Positions 1 through 11,100 of a DNA stretch of 64,000 bases are shown one piece after another; positions within the stretch are counted from its first letter, which is position 1, and each line of letters opens with the position of its first letter. The stretch lies in contig NW_024037058.1 of NCBI RefSeq assembly GCF_015706575.1, forward strand, positions 8,061,806 through 8,125,805, written 5' to 3'. Source of the DNA: Patiria miniata. Taxonomy: Eukaryota > Echinodermata > Asteroidea > Valvatida > Asterinidae. The position numbers and the translations under genes are program-made. The notes under the pieces were generated by a model, which saw only the letters and a program-made list of their open reading frames with translations, did not search any database and had not been told where the DNA came from.

Positions 1-1289
<1,289 letters not shown>

Positions 1290-2378
1290 GAAAGTTCACT
1301 TTCATACAACCGATATTTCACGGCATGCCATTGTTTTGGATATATTCATTTAATTCCTTGACAATTTCCCTTGATATTAATGCTTCGTCTTTAAAACATC
1401 ACAAGCACTAAACAAAAGAAATCTCAATTTTATACAACAGATATTTCTTGAGTTATGCCCCCACAACGAATGCAATGTTGATCATCTTAACAAGCATGGC
1501 TGGCCAAACGTGGCATGTAGACGGCGCACTTCAATTTTATGGTTGCAACTTTTTTCAGATGAACATGCAGATAAATTCTCGCCGAAGACAAGCACGCTAT
1601 TGTTTTGAATATATTAATTTAATTGCTTGATATTATTTCTCGATATTCATACGTTGTCTTTAAAATATCTCAAGCAATCGACAGACGAAATTTTAATTCC
1701 ATACAACACTGAGATATTTCTTGAGTTATTTGTCCCACAACGAGCGTGTTTTGTGTTGCAATAATTGTAATTTCGCGCTAAATCTCAGTTTTATAAAACA
1801 GATATTTCTTGAGATATTGGCCCCACAGCGAATGCAATGTTGATAATTATTTTACATGCATAGCAGCTGGCCTTACGTGGCATGTAGAGGGGGCACTTCC
1901 AAATTTATGGTTGCAACTTTTTTCAGATGAACATGTACATAAATTCTCGCCGAAGACATGCACACTATTGTTTTGAATATATTAATTTAATTGCTTGATA
2001 TTATTTCTCGATATTCATACGTTGTCTTTAAAATATCTCAAGCAATCAACAGACGAAATTTTAATTCCATACAACAGATATTTCTTGAGTTATTTGTCCC
2101 ACAACGAGCGTGTTTTGTGTTGCAATAATTGTAATTTCGCGCTAAAGGCACGATATTGTTTTGGATACATTCTTTTAATTGCTCAACAATTTTTCTTGAT
2201 ATTAATGCATTGTCTTTGAAACACCACAAACACTACACAAATGAAATCTCAATTTTATAAAACAGATATTTCTTGAGATATTGGCCCCACAACGAATGCA
2301 ATGTTGATAATTATTTTACATGCATAACTGGCCATACGTGGCCTGTAGAGGGCGCACTTCCAAATTTATGGTTGCAAC
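1290..2378. repeat. Degenerate satellite array, left part
   Basis: The motif ATATTTCTTGAGTTAT followed by a CCCCACAACGA block recurs at about 1440, 1710, 1800, 2080 and 2260. Each is in the same orientation and followed by related sequence, including GTAGAGGGCGCACTTCC and ATGGTTGCAACTTTTTTCAG. The distances between the starts are about 273, 89, 279, 181 bp, so full units near 275-280 bp alternate with internally deleted ones. The last unit is broken at 2378 by a transposon and resumes near 4711 and 5263. No coding frame runs through the units. Confidence 0.8.
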
Positions 2379-4313
2379 CATTGATCTCCATATACACAGA
2401 CTGGATAGGACATCGCGCCGTTTTTTGTGCACGAATGCGCGGCCGAACAATGGCGGCGCGTTTACTGTCAGACGGGTAAACGCGCATTGTGCTTTCACTT
2501 TGTTTACTTTGGAAAATTGATTATCGAGCGACATTTTTCTTACAAGTTACAGGAGGGAAATCAAGCGCTCCTCCAAAACCAATCTTAAACTAACTGAACG
2601 ATGAAGAGTTACCCTCAATCCCTCCAAACAGCTTTTCCACACTTTCTTGATATACACTTTATTATGCATTTTCGAAATTCAAGAACCCCCATTTCCTTTT
2701 TTTTTTAAATCCCTCCTCCTCCCAAAAATGATTGTAAGTAAATTGCCATTTCATTTTTGGCACATTGGTCATTAGAGCACACTGAATTACTCCATCAATG
2801 AAATGAATAATTGTATTAATAATATGCTGAAATGACATCATATTTTTTAACTGAACACTCACACGAGAAATTGTATGGATATTCATTCAAATGATTGATA
2901 TATTTATTAAAAACCCGAACATAAACCAATTAGAATCTAAAAGGTAAGGAAAAACCTTAATTTTACAAAGTAATCAGTAAAAACTTCTTCCCGTCCCTAG
3001 ATTGATCAGGGAATGACATCGTTCACCTCTTGTGATATTGTGTGAAAGGAGATGAATCACAAAGCAAAATTATATTTTTGTCAAAGAATAATTCAAGCTA
3101 TGCACGGTCTTGTTTTATAATTAAATGTTTAGCTATACTTCTGAAAATAAATATAATTACTTGTAAGTATAATGGGAATCGTTTTTGTGAGCGAATATGA
3201 CGGTGTATTAATGGCTATAACTAATAATCTTATATAACGGCGTACACAATATAATTTCAAACCGTAAAAGTACTCATTGCTTTCTTCACCATACAAACTG
3301 TCAATATAAATGTGTCAGTCATCTTGGAGCTCACAAAAATACTTGCGTTTAACCCCACAGCTTCTTTCCAAAAAGAAAAATCAATCAATCTTAACAGGTT
3401 TACATAAAGAATAGATTAAGTCAAACTCTCAGATGCCCATCACATCGCATGTTCCATTCAGTGGATGATATACGGTATTCGATTCCATCCCTCCGTGAAG
3501 TTCTCCATTTTCGTCCGTCTCGGAAATCGTCCTGCAGCTGGTAGTTTTTGCTATGGCTTTGCTGAAGTTCTTTGTTTGATATGAAGGTCAATCGGCCGGT
3601 TGTGCAGTAATTTAGCATAAACCACCTCCTCGGTTTCTCTTTATAAAGAATAGAAACATTTCGGTAGGCGTTTAAGGCAGACATAATTCAATCAGATTTT
3701 GCATATAAAAGTTATAAAAGTTATTTGAATAAACTATTTTAAACAAGTCAACTTTTGTTCATTGCCATTGCCATTGCCGGGTCAGTCATGCACGTTTAGG
3801 CCTATGTCTTTTAAAGAAAAATGATGCCGACCAGCATGACACTGACAGGCCTAGACTTATGGAATTTAAACAGAATATCTCGCTATAGCTACCACACAGG
3901 CCTCCATCCCCTCAAACTCACAGCGACATTAACGATATTATAATTTGCTTTGTCGTTCCCATGTTCATATTCCTCCATGCCATGTTGTATAGGCCTCGTT
4001 AAAAAAACAACTTACTTGCGAATAATTGTCCTATTCTTCAACGCTCCTTACTTCCCGACTCCAGCAATCTAATGCTGCGCACACCTTGACTGTACTACTC
4101 GTCGATTTTGATCAATTTAGATCTCTGTTTCTTTTATTCTTTCAAAAATGACAAAGAAACCGAAGAAAAGCCAACTTCATTTTTGAATCCTCCGTTCGAA
4201 AGTGTACACAATTCAAATGCGAATTTGTGTTCTTTACCCTTTTCAAAAAACGCGCGCGCGGACGCACGTTCGTACGCGATGTCCTATCCAGTCTGTGTAT
4301 ATGGAGATCAATG
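2379..4313. mobile_element. Non-autonomous TIR transposon, hAT- or P-like
   Basis: The two ends are a 39-bp perfect inverted repeat (2379-2417 and 4275-4313) beginning CATTGATCTCC. The element is flanked by the 8-bp duplication GTTGCAAC (2371-2378 and 4314-4321). Removing it rejoins the satellite unit. Duplications of 8 bp are usual for hAT and P elements, and GTTGCAAC fits the hAT target preference nTnnnnAn, so hAT is slightly favoured. The 1,935-bp body has no transposase that I recognise. It holds one 87-codon minus-strand frame at 3421-3684 of unknown nature. The perfect TIRs suggest a fairly young insertion. Confidence 0.85.
3421..3684 (-). other. Small unassigned ORF inside the transposon
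   Basis: This 87-codon frame starts at ATG and reads on the minus strand near the centre of the 1.9-kb TIR element. It is rich in Arg, Ser and aromatic residues and has no motif I can name. It has a TATA-like stretch a short way upstream. It may be chance, a remnant of a transposase, or captured host sequence. Nothing in the sequence decides between these. Confidence 0.2.
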
Positions 4314-4372
4314 GTTGCAACCATTGATCTCCATATACACAGACTGTGTATATGGAGATCAATGGTTGCAAC
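4314..4372. mobile_element. 43-bp end-to-end mini-element with 8-bp TSDs
   Basis: Positions 4322-4364 form a perfect 43-bp palindrome: 21 bp of the left end of the preceding transposon, one central A, then 21 bp of the right end. It is flanked by GTTGCAAC on both sides (4314-4321 and 4365-4372), so three copies of this duplication lie in the neighbourhood. It contains no internal element sequence. It looks like an extreme deletion derivative, or the result of an aberrant excision or repair event, placed tandem to the full element. Confidence 0.85.
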
Positions 4373-4376
4373 TTAA

Positions 4377-4710
4377 GGCCAAGTTCGCGCAAGGACTATA
4401 GGGCAAGTTCGCGCAAGGACTATAGTTGACCAATGGTTAACTAACGTTTGCCCGAACTGTGTCTAGTCAACGGTGGTTGACTACGCTAGTTGACTATTTG
4501 GAACCAGCCTACTGGGGTTGGTTGCTTCGCTGGTAACCAATAGCCGCGCGCATTCATAAAGCTAGCAGAGAGCCAGGATCCAGAAGTTTTGCGATGACAT
4601 TTTGACCAGCGTTTGACTAGAGACGTTCGCACGTTGCTATCAGTGCGCAGGCGTAAGGTACGTCACAAATCAACCACTAGTCGACTGATGGTCCTTGCCC
4701 GATTTTGGCC
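4377..4710. mobile_element. Harbinger/Tourist-like MITE
   Basis: A 334-bp segment is bounded by imperfect TIRs of about 20 bp beginning GGCCAA (left GGCCAAGTTCGCGCAAGG, right complement GGCCAAAATCGGGCAAGG). TAA is duplicated on both sides (4374-4376 and 4711-4713). A TWA duplication with GG-starting TIRs is the usual signature of PIF/Harbinger elements. Near the left end a short direct repeat (CAAGTTCGCGCAAGGACTATAG-like, two copies 24 bp apart) is present. There is no coding frame, so it is non-autonomous. The flanks rejoin as satellite sequence. Confidence 0.8.
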
Positions 4711-4731
4711 TAATTTTTTCAGATGAACATG

Positions 4732-5262
4732 TTCGCTCGTACCCCCCGCCCTGCAAACAGGACGAATTCACGCTCTGATTGGTTGGATTTTGCGTGACCA
4801 GTGACCTGCGCGTGATCAAGGTCATGACTCTGCAAGGTTTGAAACGGCTGTTTAAAGACTGATTCATTACTCTTTTATTCCAGTTTAGAGATGGTTTTTT
4901 CTCGTTGAAAAGCGTAATAATGTAGGAAATTCTGTAATATTTATCTGTTTTGTTAATTTACAATTCCTGTCACTCGCTCAGGCTCCGTTTCGAATCACGA
5001 ACGGTCGGATTACATTATGCGACGCTCAAAATTGTGTCCACATGTTCCGCAATGACACAGAATCACATCCGGTATGGAATGTGCGCAATTCTACGGGAAG
5101 TTTTCGGATAGCATTTGCGCACATTGTCTAACTGCAGTCTTGAACAGCTGCAGCCAGATGCTTTATACCTAGGTCATAGGCCACTTCCTTCACAAGATTC
5201 TGTGAAGCTCATCAGAGTATCCCAGCGTCCTGTTTGCAGGGCGGGGGGTACGCCGGAGCGAA
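4732..5262. mobile_element. Mutator-like TIR element with 9-bp TSD
   Basis: A 531-bp segment has GC-rich TIRs of over 30 bp that share TACCCCCCGCCCTGCAAACA near both ends and start TTCGCTC. The left TIR lacks four bases present in the right one. ATGAACATG is duplicated at 4723-4731 and 5263-5271. Duplications of 9 bp with TIRs of this kind point to the MuDR/MULE group, though other groups cannot be excluded. No transposase frame was seen. Excision on paper restores the satellite consensus seen near 1920-1950. Confidence 0.78.
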
Positions 5263-5715
5263 ATGAACATGTACATAATTTCACGCCGAAGACATGCACA
5301 TATTTCTTGAGTTATTTGCCCCACAACGAGTGCGGTTGTTGATAAATATTTTACATGCATGGCTGGCCATGCGTAGCCTGAAGAGGGCGCACTTCCTAAT
5401 TTATGGTTGAAACTTTTTCCAATGTACATTGTATTTTCACGCCGAAGACGTGCTATTTTTTTGGATATATTCATTTAATTGCTCTACAATTTTTCTTGAT
5501 ATTAATACCCCGTCTTTGAAACATCACAAGTAATCAACAAATGCAATCTCAATTTTATACAACAGATATTTCTTGAATTATTGGCCCCACAACGAGTGCG
5601 ATGTTGATATTGAATTATTTTACATGCATGGCATTGGCAGGCAATACGTTACCTGTAGAGGGCGCACTTCCAAATGTATGGTTGCAACTTTTTTTTCCAG
5701 ATGTACATTGCATAT
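5263..5715. repeat. Degenerate satellite array, right part
   Basis: The satellite unit interrupted at 2378 resumes with ATGAACATGTACATAA, followed by the same CGCCGAAGACATGCAC and ATTTCTTGAGTTATT blocks found at 1440-2280. One further unit starts near 5560, about 257 bp later, and decays after about 5700. This portion has more substitutions than the left part. Confidence 0.8.
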
Positions 5716-6489
5716 TGTAATATAGTCGGGCTCCCAATTGACATTATCGCAGCATTTTAATCTTATTCAAGTGGCGATTTTTATCGAGTTGCAAATTTCC
5801 TCTCACCGTGTCTGCAAAAAGGTACCGTCTATATTTTAACATTAATGTTTAATGGTGCTCTGTCCATGAAAGTTCCATTGTCTGGTTCCCATTCACAGCT
5901 GCCGCAAACGCGAATGAAGTCGCAGGACGATATTTCCACCGCAAAGTCTTGAAACCTTTTACGGGATCAAAATAAGGACAGTGCGTTAAAAAAAAATAAA
6001 ACGGCACACCGTGTAAAGTGAATGGCGCCCTCATTCGCCAATCAATATACTTGGCTACAAAAAATAAAAGGGCACACCGTGTAAAGTGAATGGCGCCCCC
6101 ATTCGCCAATCAATAGACTTGGCTCCGTGGATAATACAACGGGTGATACAGTATATGATAGAGATCAGTGGACTAGGGGAGGGGCAGGGTCTTATTATTA
6201 TTCTGCAGGCATATAGTCTTTAATTTACTTGAACGTTACAGGGAAAATAGCAGACTTTATTCAGGAGATGTTTTGGTCAAACATTAACTAGGCCTTTGAT
6301 TTAAAAAGTTGAGATCATTATAAAAAAACGTTTCCCGCCTACCGCGAATAGGGAGTCCACCTCCGTTCGCATACCCCGAGCATGTCTATTTTCACAGGAA
6401 TCGTGCAACACCTGATTCAATACAACAAGTGTTTTTGAGCGTATCGTCTGGAAACGAGTGTATTGTTTTTGTAGACAGGTTTTTTCCCC
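5716..6489. repeat. 68-bp tandem duplication in non-coding DNA
   Basis: GGCACACCGTGTAAAGTGAA starts at 6003 and again at 6071, and the copies remain nearly identical for about 55 bp. This gives two tandem units with a 68-bp period (about 5993-6125). The rest of the stretch shows no gene. A motif near 5724-5735 resembles sequence at 660-700, so another dispersed repeat may be involved. Confidence 0.65.
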
Positions 6490-7010
6490 ACGCGCGGTGA
6501 CAAAAATAATTCTTTACGTCCGGTGGCGACCACTATTTTTGTAGCGCGCCCTCTTTTGAAAGAAAATTGGCTTCACTTCGGCTTGTATTTTTCGCGCACT
6601 ACATTGTTTTGGTTTTATTATTTGTATTGGCAAACGATTCCTATCGATATTCATGAGAAATCTTTGATACATCACGACCAATCACGACGAATTATCAATT
6701 TAATACAATTGATGTTTGTCTTGTGCCTGAAACGAGTGTTATTCCATGCACGTTGACTTTCATTTGGACTCTATTTTTAACATACTATTATTGCATGTTC
6801 GGTCATATTATTTTTTATTGTTTGACGGTTTCTCATGAACTAAAATCTCTTAATGCTACATATCATAACTGAACGAAATTACAATTTAATACATCAGTCA
6901 GGCATTTCTTGAGTTATATTTCCCAAAACATAGAGTATGTTCAACCGTGTTGATATGCGTGGTGGTGACCACTAATAATGTGGCGCGCCCTCTATTGAAA
7001 GAAAATTAAT
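6490..7010. repeat. Two diverged copies of a ~444-bp repeat unit
   Basis: A GCGACCACTATTTTTGTAGC-type block ending in GCGCGCCCTC and GAAAGAAAATT occurs at about 6524 and again at about 6968, spaced some 444 bp. The intervening sequence includes a CATTTCTTGAGTTAT motif. The unit is therefore distantly related to the satellite at 1.3-2.4 kb. No open frame in it looks coding. Confidence 0.55.
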
Positions 7011-8084
7011 GTAGACCATGAGGCACGTTTGTCCCGTGCAAGACGACGTTGCAAAATTCTGAAACAAAATAATGTGAGAGCAAATGTCGTGTTAACTTAC
7101 CACCACAGACAACTAAACTTGTAAATGTCTGTGTTGCGATCCCACAACTTTTCCCTGATCGTGACAACTCTTTTAAAAAGAATCTCACAATTAAAACTAA
7201 AGCCCTTGCAAACGTAGCCGTCAATAAAGAAGTGTAACTTGTCATCGACTTATTTTGTTTTTTTCGTTGTCACGGATTAGATTTACCGTTTCCTCTGATT
7301 AATTTCTGTTGACCTCTCCTAAATTTAGTTATAAGCGCATTCAACAAAATATTAATTTCGGTGATAAAGCAATACGCAGGCCCACTTGAATTAAAATGAT
7401 CACCGTAACACCAGAAGATGGTTTGGTTATGATGTCAAAATGTAAAACTCCAGAATGTTGTCATATCCTGTGGAATATCACACGAAGTTCAGCATGTAGT
7501 CAACCCAACCCTTAACTTCAGCTTGGTTTTGGTCATAGATATTTTAAAGGCAAAAGTGTTTTCCCCAAAAAGTAAGCGAGGGGACTTCCCTAAAATTCCT
7601 AAAACTTCCCTTTTTGAGGGGGGGGGGGTTATACCGATATATCTCAAAATCTTCGTTACTTTCATTCAATTCATTGCTATAGCCAACATTTCTATATATG
7701 GAAAGCTATTAAATTATTTCTTTATCGTTTACAATAATATATTTCTTCAGCCCCCCCCCCCCCCCAGCCACGCTTATTTGCTTTGAGGGGTGTAACCTTT
7801 TTTGATTGACAGGTACTCGTCAGTCTGAAAGAACTCATGGAATGTCACTTGACACAAGTACTTAGTCTGGTACATAGGGAGTAAACACAATGGAGATCTG
7901 CGCGTAAAATAAATAAGACGTCTGGGAATACGGCTGGATTTGTGGTTTTTGTTTCAACCTCGTTTCAGCAGGATCGTGTAGAAAACTACGGTCGAGTTAG
8001 ATCCAACTGGGAACAAGGTGACATTTCAATGGGCGAAATATATCTGTGGATGTAGTTAACGCTGTCGGTCGTCGAGGGATTGTC
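7011..8084. other. Upstream flank of the septin gene
   Basis: No gene is recognised. A G run (7618-7628) and a C run (7751-7765) lie about 130 bp apart and could pair. A minus-strand frame at 7100-7245 begins with ATG and is followed by a GTAAGT donor-like site, but nothing supports it as a real first exon. The last few hundred bases before 8085 probably hold the septin control region. Confidence 0.35.
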
Positions 8085-8092
8085 TATAAAAT
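8085..8092 (+). promoter_or_regulatory. Possible TATA box for the septin gene
   Basis: TATAAAAT lies 85 bp upstream of the first septin ATG. A start of transcription about 30 bp downstream would give a short 5' UTR of roughly 55 nt. A CTTTCACAG sequence at 8144-8152 could instead be a 3' splice site of a 5' UTR intron, which would move the promoter upstream. Confidence 0.3.
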
Positions 8093-8169
8093 TGCTGCTT
8101 TTGTCTGTTCGAGACAACCTTTTGAAGAATTGTTTGTCTAATTCTTTCACAGTGAGCCTTAGTTATTTA

Positions 8170-8199
8170 ATGATGTCTGGGAAAGATTCAAGAGCGCAG
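8170..8199 (+). CDS. SEPT2: Septin exon 1
   Basis: Codes for [10 protein letters not shown] and ends at a GTTAGT donor, phase 0. The first ATG has T at -3 and the second has A at -3, so translation may start at 8173. The short, poorly conserved septin N-terminus fits this exon. Confidence 0.85.
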
Positions 8200-11100
8200 G
8201 TTAGTGGAAGATATTTTGGTGATTAAAGTCGTTTCTTTTCAATGTCAAAAGAGAAAAACACACTTTTTGTATAGCCTGCTAATACTAGTGCTATGATGGG
8301 GATGCCAATGTCGGTTATTACTAGTTTGTATTTACCCTTTGTATTTAATGGATTAAAAAGAATTCTTAACATGCTTAATGACGTTTTATAGTTATGATGT
8401 GTGTCTTTCTATCAATTTCCATCATGTTCATCCTTTCAGAATTATAATTTAGAGTTTAATACTATAGGCCTAGGCCTAATACTTTAATAATAGGTCTCTT
8501 AATATCATGTTTACATGGTCCTGATGGTTTAGTTTTAAACTGCTATTTTTTGGCAGTGTATATTTGGCTGAAGCCGGCTTTAATGATATTAAGCTGGCAC
8601 AGCACTGAAAAGGGACAAATCTTAGTCAGGCATTGTCTGGTTCCGCGCCAACATTGTTGTTGTGACTTCTTATTCTCAAGATGGGCATGATGGGAATCAG
8701 ACCATTATATAATTTCGGACTTGATGTCCCGTTTAAAAAAATCCTCAAGAGCCTGGAATCAGAAAAAGAAAATATAAACTCTGCAATTAAATGTAGGAGT
8801 CAATTTAAAATAACATGAATAGTAAAAGAAGACTGACAGCTTAATACCCACTTTCTATTTTTTTTTTTTTCTTACAGCAGTTTTCCAACCCAGAGACACC
8901 GGGCTATGTTGGCTTTGCCAACCTGCCCAATCAGGTCCATCGGAAATCCGTCAAGAAAGGATTTGAGTTCACGCTTATGGTTGTTGGTGAGTTGTCAGTG
9001 CATTGATTGGGAGCATCAATTGGCAATCTTTAGTTTAATTAAACAAAAGCAGCATGCCATTCATAACAAAATTAACAACAAACGGCAACACAAGCAAAAA
9101 CAATTAGAAGAAAGAGAGACTTTTACATGTTTTAGGTACTTACACAAATAATTTCATTGAGTTTGACATTATTTATGTTATGTGAAAGCATCATTATATA
9201 GTGTGACAATTACTGCAGATTCTACTCTTTGACTAGTGAATTGATTTTCCTTGATTTGAACTTAAGGAATCAAAACAGGACACAATTAATATAAGGCTAA
9301 AAATTGTGCCAAAAGGAACTGTTATCTGTGTATATTTTTAATAATCTGTGTAATAAATTTCTGTTTCAGGTGAGTCTGGTCTCGGGAAATCCACACTGAT
9401 CAACAGCCTGTTCCTCACAGATCTCTACCCAGAGAGGCATATACCAAGTGCATCAGGTACCAGACCAATCCGTTTTGTCATTTTATTTTTGTTTTTACAA
9501 AATTTGACTCCTTGCTATATAACCTTTTGAAGAAAAAATAAATTGATTTCTCCTAGTCCAGAGAACCAAACTTGTCATAAGCTTCTTGCTGGGGCCAGCA
9601 AAACTGACTGAGTCACTGACAGACTGACTGTCAATTATGTCCTAAACTGTCTCTGGATGCAGCTTAAAGGCATATGGGATCATTTGCGTTTCATGCATTT
9701 TGTTCATTTCTAATAATAACACCTCTCAAAATCCAAAGACGAATGTTCCAAACCTAGCCTGTTGAAGTTTCAGCTCCGTGGATACTACACTTTTTTGTTA
9801 TTTCAAGAAAACCTTTTGATCACGAAACATCATAGCACTCTTTATTTCCAAAACTCAGTCAATTGACTGACCATTGGAAATCACCTATGAACATTTCTGG
9901 ATTTCTTCTAAACGACAGCAAGCCAGACAGAATAATTTCACGAGGTGTTTAGTACCAGAACAATCTTTAATCCAAGGAAGGTTTTTGATAATCGGTTACT
10001 TTTGGGATAAATGCAAATGATCCCACATGCCTTTAAAATAGGAAAGCATATCCTTGTTTATTTTTGTGCTTGATGCAGAGAAAATTGATAAAACAGTGAG
10101 CATCGATGCGTCGACCGTTGAGATTGAGGAGCGAGGCGTGAAGCTGAGGCTGACTGTCGTGGATACTCCAGGCTACGGAGATGCCATCAATAATAACGAC
10201 TGGTGAGTGTTTGTTTCATCCCAGAATGGGCTCCGTGCGCAAACAAGAGAGGGCGCTTTTTGACCGCTTTTGAGAGCCCAAGGATGGGACACACCGCGTG
10301 CATGTCCTGGTTGGCCGCCTATAGCACAAAGTTGGCACGGCTTATTTTATTCCGAATGTGCACAAAACCATAGCATCTTCGCGTGAGCGTCAGGCGTCGG
10401 CGGCAAGGCGTTCAAATGTCTCTCCTAGTAGTTTGCCAAAACTCTCCCTTTCTTACCATTGAGGGGGTACTTGTGCACGGAGCCCATAGGCTAATCTATA
10501 GACCTTTATCGTGCTTCCACCATTTTATTCATGTTCCCTGTATCCAATAACGTACTGAATGATAATGTTTTTGTGCAAAAAGGTACCAGACTATTTTTCC
10601 TTCCAGCCTCGCTTTGGTTACATTGATCTGAATGGAAAAAATCAAATGGCTGCAACATGATAATGGTCTATTGGATGCCATTAGTATTTCTGTGGTACTG
10701 TGGACAAATTTTAGTTTCGGAGACTAGATAATAGACCTACAACTTGTGCTTCGTAGCTTCGTAGAAAAAATCTTGATGGATTTCAAATTTTTTATTTCAG
10801 TTTTGATCCGATTCTTCACTACATTGATGATCAATACGAGCGTTACCTGAATGACGAGAGTGGCTTGAATCGTCGTAACATCATCGATAACAGAGTCCAC
10901 TGCTGCTTCTATTTCATCTCCCCGACTGGACACGGGTAAGATTTCGAAATATTCCTTCTAAAATGGTTTATATTGCGAGCTTAAAGACTTTCGTGTGAAG
11001 GAGTTTCGCATTAGCATTGAGTATCTCTGCAATTGTGAAGAGGAATGCGAATTTCATAACATCAACTGTTGAAGTTTCATTGTGATGTTTGCCATACTCC

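Noticed and set aside
7100-7245. Possible first exon on the minus strand with a GTAAGT donor
   Set aside because: The ATG context is weak, the reading is not recognised, and the DNA it would splice into is satellite and transposon sequence.
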